A stretch of 64,000 bases of DNA from Metarhizium brunneum (lineage: Eukaryota; Ascomycota; Sordariomycetes; Hypocreales; Clavicipitaceae): positions 3,410,001-3,474,000 of the forward strand of contig NC_089426.1 of the NCBI RefSeq assembly GCF_013426205.1, written 5' to 3'. A program made the translations under genes and the position numbers. Position 1 is the stretch's first letter; every line of letters begins with the position of its first letter. Positions 35,083 to 44,464 of this stretch are shown here, piece after piece. Under the pieces are notes generated by a model that worked only from the letters and a program-made list of their open reading frames with translations, was not told the origin of the DNA and did no database searches.

Positions 35083-36308
35083 AATTCCAGCCGCGTTATC
35101 GTACTGCTCTCCAAGAAACGAAAGCAAGCAAAGTTATGATACAACGTGATACAACGTGATGTGATGATGACACCAAGAGCGTCACGTAAAATCCTGCGTG
35201 AAGTCTGCGGTGCCACTGGACGGAGGCGGGCGAAGCGAAGCTTCCTGTTGCTGCTGGCTATGGACACTCGTCGGATAAATTGAAGCTGTCTCGGTGTACT
35301 TTGACCGTATGATTCACCCGAGGCCTGATGTTTTTGCACCTGAATGTACGAGATAGTTGAGAGATGGGGAACCCTAACCCGATGCTTTGTGAGCCTAACC
35401 CCTACCCTAATATTGCAACGGAATGAAATTTTTTTGTTTTGGAGAGTTGCAGAATCCGACCCCACATAGCACGATATGATTGGCTGACGGTGGCTTCCGG
35501 TCTTGGCAATTGGCTCACCTTGCCCAGCCGCCTGCGATTGGCTTGCGGAGTGAGATGGTGTATTATTAAGTGGCGCACACCTTGCGCTCATCACACACAA
35601 ATCCCAAGATAACACACGATGCACACGAAAAAGGACTGACTAGACGCCCGGAGTACGGCGTTCGGAGTACGCCATAGTCACATCACTCTCTGTATCCACC
35701 TCAGCCTAGCCTGGAGGATAAGGTAAGTTCGCCTAGCATCTAATGGCGTCTGGCACATGCAAAAAGTCAAAGAGTAGAGCGAGGAAGCCCGTTATTAATG
35801 TTTATGTATGCCGGATTCCGTCGAGCGCCACAATGGCCGTCAAGCAAGCACGGATGATCTGATGAATTTTAGTGGTAATAAACACAGAACACCATACCAC
35901 CCGGCCTTGTTTACAGAGTATTTGACACGAATTACACCAGTCGTCGCATTGTGCTTGCCTATTCAGTGACTGCCATTGGGCAGCATGTGACAATAGTATC
36001 ATGGTCCCGTTCTATAATCCATCTGCCCATCTTTCCAAAAGGTTTTTTGATAATGACCGCATATGCCACACGGCTCACACCACTTCCCCCTCATTTCTTT
36101 TCAAACTTACACGACACCATGACTGTCTTGCATATTCGGGATGTTCAGGAACCGGACCGTGTCATCGCCAAAGGCCCCCATCCTCTTACCCTTCGGCCGA
36201 GGGCTCGAGCACAAGCAAAATCTCTGTTCCTAATTCATTGCCCTGTCCTATACCCATTAGAACAGCCGTATGCTCGGCTGTCGACCTCGGGTTTGACTTG
36301 CCGGACCA
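35083..36308. other. Intergenic region upstream of the Taz1-like gene
   Basis: Holds the promoter of the Taz1-like gene, including CCCTAA-type motifs listed separately, and the 3' end of the DUF7704 gene. At 35648-35672 there are two GGAGTACG copies 15 bp apart. No gene is supported. Confidence 0.5.
35371..35410. promoter_or_regulatory. Telomere-type CCCTAA motifs in the Taz1-like gene promoter
   Basis: ACCCTAACCC at 35371-35380 and CCTAACCCCTACCCTAA at 35394-35410 lie about 290-330 bp upstream of the minus-strand start at 35082. Read on the minus strand these are TTAGGG/GGGTTAGG units, the site recognised by telobox Myb proteins. ACCCCTACCCTAA also resembles the HomolE promoter box of fission yeast. 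Function is inferred from sequence and position only. Confidence 0.55.
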
Positions 36309-37197
36309 TTAAGTGGACTTTTTGTGGGTGGATACGGCTGGCTTATCTCGACCAAAGATGCCGAGAAAATAGGCAGAGCGCATCGAAAATAACCAGGCCT
36401 GAGGGGATATGAGAGACCCTTGTTTAGCAGGAGAGACCGGGTGAGATGTGATGACACTCATGAAGAATGAAAGGCGGGGGGGACTTTAATATCATCGGTT
36501 TACATGTGTATAGTACATGTACAAGATGAAGGATATATTTTTAGGTGAGATTTAAAAGGGATATACTTACGGTGAAAACGATATTGCCCCAAGCCATGAC
36601 GTTCCATCCCGAGGGATTCATCATCCGTTCTTTTCCTAGACCGTAGCAACTGAAAGCCACATGTCCAATGTCTCCCAGCCAAAGCGCCCAAAGGTAGCCT
36701 CGCACAACCTTGACCTCAGATGTTGAGTTGAGGACAAAGAGGCCCACCAGGGCCATGAGCAGGTACAGATTGCCGAGCTGCCATGCTAGGACGATGCTGT
36801 TCTCGGCGACGGCGGCAGCAGGAACCAGCTTCTGAGGGACCTGTTGGGCCACGAACCAGGCGGGGTCGCTGACAGCACCGAGGAAGCCAGCCACGCTGTG
36901 TCCCGGTCAATTAGCTATCTTGGTCGTTTATCAGGTGTTGCGCATTGTGCCTTGTTTACTCGACCTGCTCCTTTTGCTATACTCTGCTGCAAGCCGCGGG
37001 AAGGGGACAAAGGCACCGGACGGGGTCAACACACTGCGGGTCTGGAATCTGGATGGTGGATGCGGTCTTGCCTTGGGGTCGGAGCCGGAGATTTTGATAA
37101 TTTACGACGCCTCCAGGGGCCACGGTGGTACTCACAGCGAGATGGGTTCGATAACGGTGAATGTCACCCGAGGGACGGTCGGCATACACGAAGCCAT
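36309..37197 (-). CDS. Small polytopic membrane protein, DUF7704-like
   Basis: Three exons, complement(36309..36398, 36571..36895, 37136..37197), give 158 aa. The first exon codes MASCMPTVPRVTFTVIEPIS, the usual N terminus of this fungal family. The joined exons then read LVAGFLGAVSDPAWFVAQQ, followed by helices at about 55-75 (LYLLMALVGLFVL), 85-105 (GYLWALWLGDIGHVAFSCYG) and a last one spanning the second junction (WNVMAWGNIVFT plus AWLFSMRSAYFLGIFG). Four membrane helices are likely. Family members are common in ascomycetes and resemble EXPERA-like sterol-binding membrane proteins, but no function is proven. The last exon is short (29 codons) and easily missed. Without splicing, the frame from 36571 runs on to a stop at 36541, giving a different C terminus. 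Confidence 0.85.
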
Positions 37198-38867
37198 GCT
37201 GCTAGGCAATAAGGAGAAACAAAGCACTTGGTATCTGACAGCGCCCTCGTAAATTAAGCGTTCTTGTTTGTCAGAAACGGAGGGAGGGGAACAGGTAGAG
37301 TGGCAAAAGAGGCCCTGGACAAGGCGACTCGGCAACAATAGCTGACGAGTGTGTGATGAATCACTCGGTCGATAAATTAGTTGAGTGGCACGTCGCAGCT
37401 TGAGCAGTCGTACGAGTGTCAAGTCCAAGTCTCCAAGCCGGATTAGACTTTGACACGAGTGTTTTGCTCCGTGGCCCGCAGTCAAAGAATCCTGGCCTCG
37501 GCGGCGGGATACGTAGCCAAAAGCAGAGACGCTGACCGAAGCTACGGCGAGGCCCTGTAGGCATGAACACACTGACACCTCGCCCCCTTGATCAGGTTAG
37601 GCATCGAACGAAGGTTCTTCGCCGCCGGCCCAGCGTTATCGAAGTGGATGCCATAATGAGTTTGGAGGCGTTGATGCGTTGATGCGTCGAGGCGTTGGCA
37701 ATGATGGGTGGTTCATCACTGTCAGCACTACCCCCGGACTCTTTCAAGCCATCTGCATCAATGGATCTACAACGGGTGTTGGTGATGCTCGAGGCCATTG
37801 GCTCATCTGTCAGATATGGCTGGCACTTGTGCCGTTGGTCTGATCTGGCCTTGCCATGATGGATGCATTCAATGCCCGAGAGTGGTCATTGGCACGGAAT
37901 TGATCGAAGCGCCAAGTACCATCAGCACAACTGTGGAATAAGTCAGTAGCAATATTGGTCTGGCGCTGCTGGCTCCGGTCGTCAAGTGTCGGGATCGCGG
38001 AGACGGATGCACGCAACACATACAATATATTGACGGATAACACCGATGTGCAAAGTGCCGCTGGGCCATGGGCCATTCTATAGTGTACATAGCAGCATGA
38101 GAATGGGCATCGCTGGGGGCGAACCCGGGATGCTTGACTCGGGGTCGAGACTCAAGACTCAAGAGTCAAGATGCAGCAGCAGCTGTTGTCGAGATCAACG
38201 ATGTCGCTTGTTCAGCCGAAGCCCCGCTGCCGAAGCCCAGGTAGTACCTGCCTCACGAGTCTGCTGGTAGCTCGACGCGGACTAGAGCCTTTGACAGGGC
38301 TCTATCAGGCGCCGTTCCAGCACCCAGCTGCCTTGGTTGACACCAGACCTGCACGCCCCCCTGGCGCAACTGAAAGCTATCAATTTGGCAATAGCCAGGG
38401 CCGGCGCTTGCCTGGCGCCAGCTGCCGAAGACACCGGCTCCAGTCTGCTCCAGCCCCTTCCCAGTGGCTCTCCTGTCCCCACTATCGCAGCATTAAACCC
38501 TCCGCGCCGCTGTCCGTCTCTGGCAACTGGGCTGGCGACTGGCAACTGGCGACTGGCGACTGGCGGTCGCTGGCATCTGGCATCTGGCCATCGTCCCATG
38601 TGATGGTCCGCTTCACGTGCTTGTGACAAAGCAAGCTGCATGCCACAATAGGTGACACCACCGAGCCGCTTGGCATGGCATTTGCTCACCTTGACAAAGT
38701 ATACAAATTGCGTCCCGAGGACAGGCCCTTCCCAGCTTTCTTTAATATATATCTTGGCTCCCCCCCTCCCTCGTCCCTCGTCTTGTCGCCGCTTGACATT
38801 TGACCCGTCCCATCTATGAACTCCTCTGCCCAATGCAATATAAGCCAGAAGGCACATACAGCCCAAG
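37198..38867. other. Divergent intergenic region between DUF7704 and Teb1-like genes
   Basis: Contains both promoters. Low-complexity sequence includes GATGCGTTGATGCGT-type repeats near 37670-37690 and a CTGGCGACTGG/CTGGCATCTGG array near 38527-38588. No TTAGGG-type motif like the one before the Taz1-like gene was found here. No gene is supported. Confidence 0.5.
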
Positions 38868-40421
38868 ATGGCCACCATCGAACCTCGCCTGATTCACTTG
38901 TTAAACGAGTCAACATCTACACCTCAGCTTCACCATGCTGACCTCCCTCCGCTGCACGCACTGCCTCTGCCGACTTCTACAGAGCGACCTCTGCCTCGCC
39001 TCGAGCTTGATGCGGCGTACCGGTCAGACCGGCCAAGCGGCGCCTCGGCATATCCACTGCGCCTGTTCCTTGGAGACTACGAAGCCACGGAGCCGTCACC
39101 CCGTGGCCGCTCCAAAGCCATCAAAGACTCGAGTGATGCCTCCGATGACGCCTATAACAAGAAGCGCGGGCGAAATATCCATATCAAGGATGACTTCGTC
39201 CAGCTGCCCCAGCCCATGAAGCGACAGAAGTCGGCGCAGCAGGCGCCTGCGATGCCGCCCATTATCAACGGGCTACTCGAACCTCCAAGCCACCCTGCTC
39301 TGTTTCCGCCAATTGTATCAAATGCATACGATGAGAATGATGCCGGCCAGATACGACTTCTCAATGAATACGCCGCACATGGAGCCGTCGAGGACCGCGC
39401 CAGGCGGTCTCCCGAGGCTGAGAAGTCAGGCAAGAGCAGAAAGCGGGCTGCCAAGCCTCGCAGAAAGTGGTCCGAGGAAGAGACGAAGCACCTGCTCCTC
39501 GGTGTGAATCGCCATGGAGTTGGCAAATGGACCAGCATCCTCGAGGACCCAGACTTTACCTTCAACGACCGAACTGCCGGTGACCTGAAGGATAGATTCA
39601 GGACGTGCTGTCCGGAGGAGCTGCGCGGTTCAAGCAAGTCCTCCTCGCAGGCCGGCTCACCGCGTGCAGCGTCTCAAGAGATTGGACGTCGAACCAAGTC
39701 GGGTATTCATGCCGAGAACATTCTTATCGAGGACTCGCCTTCGCCAAAAGAGGCTGGCGAGTCCGACTCAACTGCTAAGCCTAGGAAGAGCCGTGCCCAC
39801 CGCAAGAAGCTCGAAGACCTGGCCGAATTGGGTATTCATGGGCCGTTCAAGAAGTCACATAGACGTGAACGGCGCCCTTTTACCGAACAGGACGATCGTG
39901 AGATCCTGGAGGGGCTGGATATATATGGCCCTGCTTGGACCAAAATCCAGCGCGACGCTCGCTTCAACCTGTCTAGCAGACAGCCTACGGATTTGAGAGA
40001 CCGCGTTCGCAACAAGTATCCTAACATCTATCAGCGCATTGAAAAGGGCACTTTTAACTCCAAAGATGCCCCTCGAAGCAGCAATGTTCTTGAGCCTTCC
40101 GTTACCATGTCCATCGACAGCTCGCTGAAACGATCCAAGGCATCATCCAAGGTTGTTCGAACCGGCCACAACAACGCCAAGGAGGACTTACCAACGTGGC
40201 CATTGCACATGGTTGACACGTCCAGTTATACTCAGCCACCGCAAACCTTTGATTTCGGTGAGGCCAGTGGACCTCACTTCATGGGCGGTGAGATGGACAT
40301 TTCAAGGCTGTTGCTTGACGACTCCAAGATGGCTCAGGCACCTGTACGACACGGCGCAGATTATTCTCCTGGTTCTTCATCGCCCCCAGCATACATTACA
40401 GAGCCGCGCCGGGACAGGTAA
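38868..40421 (+). CDS. Double-Myb telobox protein, Teb1/Tay1-like
   Basis: A single exon of 517 aa. Two Myb/SANT repeats each end in a telobox recognition helix: residues 199-250 (RKWSEEETKHLLLGV through AGDLKDRFRTCCP) and residues 335-388 (RRPFTEQDDREILEGL through PTDLRDRVRNKYP). A basic patch precedes the first (RKRAAKPRRK). This arrangement of two teloboxes is known from Schizosaccharomyces Teb1 and Yarrowia Tay1, which bind double-stranded TTAGGG-like repeats; Teb1 also acts as a transcription factor at promoters including histone genes. The N-terminal 190 residues and the C-terminal 120 look disordered, with an acidic/hydrophobic patch near 455-475 that could be an activation or partner-binding site. 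The start ATG has a purine at -3. Confidence 0.9.
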   Translation: MATIEPRLIHLLNESTSTPQLHHADLPPLHALPLPTSTERPLPRLELDAAYRSDRPSGASAYPLRLFLGDYEATEPSPRGRSKAIKDSSDASDDAYNKKRGRNIHIKDDFVQLPQPMKRQKSAQQAPAMPPIINGLLEPPSHPALFPPIVSNAYDENDAGQIRLLNEYAAHGAVEDRARRSPEAEKSGKSRKRAAKPRRKWSEEETKHLLLGVNRHGVGKWTSILEDPDFTFNDRTAGDLKDRFRTCCPEELRGSSKSSSQAGSPRAASQEIGRRTKSGIHAENILIEDSPSPKEAGESDSTAKPRKSRAHRKKLEDLAELGIHGPFKKSHRRERRPFTEQDDREILEGLDIYGPAWTKIQRDARFNLSSRQPTDLRDRVRNKYPNIYQRIEKGTFNSKDAPRSSNVLEPSVTMSIDSSLKRSKASSKVVRTGHNNAKEDLPTWPLHMVDTSSYTQPPQTFDFGEASGPHFMGGEMDISRLLLDDSKMAQAPVRHGADYSPGSSSPPAYITEPRRDR

Positions 40422-41695
40422 CTGCTCCGTCCGGGGCTGAGGTGGCTAGCATTTTTGCGTTTTTGCATCATATCAATCACAAGGTTGGCAATCAGGGACT
40501 TTGCTATTGGACCGAATGGCATTGTATTTCTACGAATTGTTACGATTTTTGGGATTTGGGACGGAGTTGGGGATAAAGTCATCTGTCAAAATAGAGTAGA
40601 CTGGACAGGGGGGGAAGCATGGAAAGTGAGCATGGCATCGTATGACAGTCTGGTTGTTTTTTTTCGCCTGGTACCCGCTGTCTAATACGAAGAAATATAC
40701 CTCGGCGTTTGGATTTTTGGAAGATTACAGGGTCCCTCGGAAAGAAACAATGGGGCAATCTCGAGGCGATTGCGTCTGAGCAACACTGCTTCAGACTGAT
40801 TCCCACTCTACAGTAGACATAATCTAAAAGAAACCAAGTGCAAAATGATAACAAGTACGAGCGCTCCACCTCGAAAGCATGTGCTAGCCCAGTCACAGTT
40901 GATTGGGTTGTTTTCCCCTGCCGATCTACTAGTACATAGAAGCACCAAAAAAGTCAATGACGGAATCTCACATGCCAAAATGCCAAAGAGCCGGCTGCCT
41001 CGATTCGGGAGCATTGCCAAGGGGGGTAAGGGGAGACCACGGGTCCGGTGGAGCAAGTCCTCTGTAAGGACCGGAAGTTGCATGACTCGACAAGTCCCTT
41101 GGGTCTGAAATTGGCATGTGAAGATGAGGGTTGGGGATTGTGCGCAAGATTTATTTCTATAGCGTGTATGTACAGGTTTACATCTGTGGCCAGATGCATG
41201 AATGTCCCTTTGTAGAGAGTAGGGCGATGACGGGAAAAGGCTGTCTTTTCTTCTTCTTTTTTTTTCCCTTGAAGCCGCCCGTCCTGGACTCCTGGGAGGA
41301 GACAAGACGCCGTACTTGGTTGGACTTCCAAGTCGACCTCTTCCTCTGGCCATTGCTGTGAAACTCCATCACCGCTACCGCTATTCCTGCTACGCGCCCT
41401 CCCCCAGGAAGCTGTATTTTGACTCTGCACTCAATCCACTGGGTTTTTGCACTGGGTTCGGTCAAAACGCGCTCAATGTACAATGTACGCAGTGGCTGGA
41501 GACTATTTGCGGATAATGTTGGGCAGATTGGGAAAAACCCCGATGTTGGCTACTTACGCAACGATGATGTTCCCAAGGCACCGTCTTACGGGAAAGCTCC
41601 AGACCAGCCACGTACTCGCAGCACGGGAGCCCATCCGCCCCCAGGCGTCTCTCACTTGAATTATTAATAATAAGCGTATCATAGTACAAGAGCCT
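40422..41695. other. Convergent intergenic region
   Basis: Lies between the stops of the Teb1-like and cupin genes. Only 3' ends are expected. It has poly-T stretches near 40657 and 41255. No gene, tRNA or repeat longer than about 20 bp was seen. Confidence 0.5.
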
Positions 41696-42340
41696 TCATT
41701 TCCAGTGTGCGCCTACACCACCCTCACCACCCACCACGGGGTCAAGCGTCGGCAGAGGCACATTCCATACCGCCTCAAACCGAGCCAGGTGGTCCCCTCC
41801 CTCTGCCCAGCTCCATGAACATCCGCGAGGGTACGCCCCCATCATGGTGAAGCCCGAGAGCGGCACGCGGCCAACAGTCTCTCGGGGGTTCTCGCCGTCG
41901 ATGCCGTGGTAGCCCCCGGTCAGACACTGCGCGTCCGGGTCTGGGGCTTGGGGATCGAAGGACTTGTGCGCTACGCCGGCTGGGATGACAAAGACGTCGC
42001 CGACGTTTGCTTCCGTCTGCAGGGCCCCGTCCTCATGTGCCGTGCCGTACGTGTGCTTGTCCCCGTCGTCGTCTGTGTCGGCTACACCCCAGCGTATGAT
42101 GCCCGGGCCGCTTAGAACGGCCATGGCCTCGTGGGTCTCGGGATGGTAGTGCGATCTCTGGTACTTGCCGTATTTCGTTACCCATTGCACATCCCACCCA
42201 TTGCGCTGGAAGGCGTCGTGTATAGTGGCCGCATCGGGTTTCTCATCCTTGTCGAAGTAGCCCTTGTAGTGGAGGAGCGGTTTGGGGGAGTTGGGCACAA
42301 GTTTCGTTGGCCTGATTTGGTATACGGTTGGCGAGGGCAT
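41696..42340 (-). CDS. Cupin-fold protein, YjlB-like
   Basis: A single exon of 214 aa with clear cupin motif 1 (GKYQRSHYHPETHEAMAVLSG region; His64, His66 and His70/Glu71 as likely metal ligands) and motif 2 (GDVFVIPAGVAHKS; His125 the fourth ligand). The full spacing G-x5-HxH-x3-E-x6-G and G-x5-PxG-x2-H is kept. The opening QIRPTKLVPNSPKPLLHYKG and the total length match YjlB-type small cupins found in bacteria and ascomycetes. A metal-dependent enzyme or small-ligand binder is expected, but the substrate is unknown. There is no signal peptide, so it is probably cytosolic. The bacterial counterpart raises old horizontal transfer as a possibility that cannot be tested here. Confidence 0.88.
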   Translation of the reverse strand: MPSPTVYQIRPTKLVPNSPKPLLHYKGYFDKDEKPDAATIHDAFQRNGWDVQWVTKYGKYQRSHYHPETHEAMAVLSGPGIIRWGVADTDDDGDKHTYGTAHEDGALQTEANVGDVFVIPAGVAHKSFDPQAPDPDAQCLTGGYHGIDGENPRETVGRVPLSGFTMMGAYPRGCSWSWAEGGDHLARFEAVWNVPLPTLDPVVGGEGGVGAHWK

Positions 42341-43476
42341 TTTCGCAACACATCAATCCGATTCACGGTGGCGGCACCGGGCTGTAGTTGGAATCGCTGG
42401 CGGGTTTAGCAATGTGCATGTCGATTCTGGAACGGGCGTGGCCGCCATTTATGACTGGGACGTTGTCATGCGTGCTGAGTGTTCGATAATGAGAGTCGGA
42501 GATAGGACGGCATCTCGCCCCCGCATCACCATCATGGACGACGTTGCTGATTGAAGCCTCCGGGAGCATTGCCGGTGCGCCGTCGCCGTCTCGGATGGCT
42601 TCCCGATAACCAGCTCGCGCAAGTCTAAAGCCACATTAGCGCAAGTCTCCCAGGACAGGCCTTCGTTTCATTTGGTACGCCGCGTGGGACAGTCCAGGTG
42701 AACAACGGTATGCGATATGCAAGGCTGACTGGCAGTCTACCTAGGTATTAGGTCGCGGCATTCCCGACCGGTGGTGCGAGTATCTTGACGCAAAAGCACC
42801 ATTGCTGCAACGGTTTTTCTAGGACAGAGTAAAGGTTCCAACGTGAGGCTATACGCATCTTGGTGCACCATAGAACAGAGTCACCGTGCCAGCAACAATC
42901 GTACAGGAATGCCAAGCCTTGGGGAAACCTGCCAATGTACTTAGTAGTATGTACTGTCTGGTACATGTAGGGCTCACGCCGTGGAACCGTGGATGCAAAA
43001 CATGGCAATCTGGGGTGCGGGGTAGCTTTTACATGGTTTCCGCAATTTGCAATAACATTGGAAGGCAATTCATCATTCCTTGTACCTAGAAGCTATAGGA
43101 AATTTAAAGAGATAATGCTCAATCCGAGTGCCTTGTGTCCACGGCATTCAAAATCCAAAGCTCTCGCAGACGTCTGACAGATACCCGAGAATGCACTAGT
43201 TCTAACCGCGACACCCATTTTTTGGTATTTATTCGTGTGATGCAAAGAAACAGGCCGCCGCGAAACTTACAGGAACAGCGGGTCCAAGCGAACTGTCACG
43301 GGTACAAGTCGGGGAAGTTCGAAGTTCGGACAAGAGTGTTCACAGGTTTTGACTTTTCAAATTCCACCAGCTCTTGAAGTTATCCAAAAACAGAGCTACG
43401 GGAAATCAATTTTTTTTTCGGTTCCAAAAAGACGAAAAAAAAAAAAACACATTTTGAATGTAATGCGAAAAAAAAT
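42341..43476. other. Intergenic region between cupin and tRNA genes
   Basis: Holds the cupin promoter. No gene is supported. The last 80 bases before the tRNA carry A-runs (T-runs on the tRNA strand) that suit RNA polymerase III termination. Confidence 0.5.
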
Positions 43477-43578
43477 CGACACCTGCAGGATTCGAACCTA
43501 CGCACCCGAAAGTAATGCCTGTGTAACTTACGTAAGCAAGGTAGCAGGGCACCGCCTTAACCACTCGGCCAAAGTGTC
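43477..43578 (-). tRNA. tRNA-Ser (anticodon GCU) with intron
   Basis: On the minus strand the acceptor arms pair as GACACTT with AGGTGTC, followed by discriminator G. The D arm TGGCCGAGTGGTTAAGGC is a serine/leucine-type box A. The anticodon loop reads CT-GCT-A, giving anticodon GCU (Ser, AGC/AGU codons). About 19 nt of intron (CCTTGCTTACGTAAGTTAC) follows position 37, then the stem closes with GGCAT. A long variable arm, typical of class II tRNAs, and a T arm GTAGG-TTCGAAT-CCTGC complete it. A run of T immediately downstream is a polymerase III terminator. It looks intact and functional. The exact intron borders could shift by a base or two. Confidence 0.9.
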
Positions 43579-44053
43579 TTAGATAGCGGGGACGGGGTTA
43601 ATTGTAAATTATATAGGCTAGTTAACAGGCAGTACCAATCGCTTCAACTTATTAACAGTTTCCTATCATCAATACGTCAATCAATGATAGTCAAGGCTAA
43701 TATCGCCTGACCTTGTTAATAACCTGGCGGGTGGTCCTAATTTTGGAGTCGCGAGTTTAACGCAGAACCCGCCTTTCCTGTAAATTCGAACCTGCGCACA
43801 TAATAATTTCTGGGCTGGATCACTTTGCCTAGTCTGACAACCCATGCCAGTTTCACAGACTATCAACTATTAGTATCGCAAAAACATGGCATAAATTCGG
43901 GTAATCGAGCGTCGTTTATACCACCCTAAATATTACAGCTTATAGCCTTTAGGCACTAACTGGCTTAGCAGAAGACTAAAATCGACTTGTACCCCGCGCC
44001 AATATACGATTATAGGATGCGGTCGTCATCATCTCCAACGCACGTACGAGCAA
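43579..44053. other. Intergenic stretch between tRNA-Ser and LTR-like sequence
   Basis: No protein gene is seen. It holds the tRNA upstream region, the decayed tRNA copy annotated separately and otherwise A/T-leaning sequence. Confidence 0.5.
43771..43838 (-). pseudogene. Decayed copy of the neighbouring tRNA-Ser
   Basis: The box B/T-arm segment at 43784-43799 matches the intact tRNA gene in 15 of 16 bases (ATTCGAACCTGCGCAC against ATTCGAACCTACGCAC). Upstream, on the minus strand, GACTAGGCAAAGTGATCCAG aligns loosely with the D-arm region. The acceptor stem can no longer pair, and the anticodon region is lost or AT-rich. It is therefore a relic, perhaps a duplicate degraded by repeat-induced point mutation, or a tRNA-derived SINE fragment. 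The limits are approximate. Confidence 0.5.
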
Positions 44054-44304
44054 TGTTACACGGAAAAGGCCCAACAGATCGTGAAGCCCAACAAAGGGGC
44101 TTCGCCGATACAGGACTTGTTGGCTACACAGCTAGAACACGTGCCCGGGCAAGGACTCTAGGCCCGGGCGTTCATTTCATGTATATAAGGCGGTCACCCT
44201 TCTCTTCCTTTCTCGTAGCAACTCAGGGCTTTTGACATCCTACGAGATTATTATTGAATTGAGCCCTGTTTTGCTCCAAGCCTTCACATTGAACCCTTGT
44301 CACA
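44054..44304 (+). mobile_element. LTR-like sequence (solo or truncated retrotransposon LTR)
   Basis: A 251-bp sequence begins TGTTACA and ends TGTCACA (5'-TG...CA-3', with short near-inverted ends), as LTRs do. Inside are a TATA box (TATATAAG, 44182-44189), a pyrimidine-rich initiator area after it, and a closing segment GAGCCCTGTTTTGCTCC like an R/U5 region. No matching target-site duplication is visible on the two sides, and no gag/pol sequence can be recognised in the following 1.5 kb. It could instead be a chance likeness, so the call is tentative. Confidence 0.4.
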
Positions 44305-44333
44305 GTTGAAGACATTGAGTGAACTACTTAAAA

Positions 44334-44464
44334 TGAGGCTGTCGCTGCAGGAATGACGGTGAGCTGGACGCCGTTTTATTCATACTCATCCATTAGCCGG
44401 ATAAGTATGAATACAACGGCATCCAGCTCACGGTCATTCCCGCAGCGACAAAGTTTCAGCCTCA
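44334..44464. repeat. Fold-back (MITE-like) inverted repeat element
   Basis: Left arm TGAGGCT plus 44341-44386 and right arm 44404-44449 plus AGCCTCA form a long hairpin. The 46-nt core arms differ at only four positions, a 17-nt centre forms the loop, and an extra 8 nt interrupt the right arm before its terminal heptamer. Such near-perfect palindromes mark fold-back or MITE-type DNA transposons. No clear target-site duplication was found. The few mismatches imply a young insertion compared with its surroundings. Confidence 0.7.
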
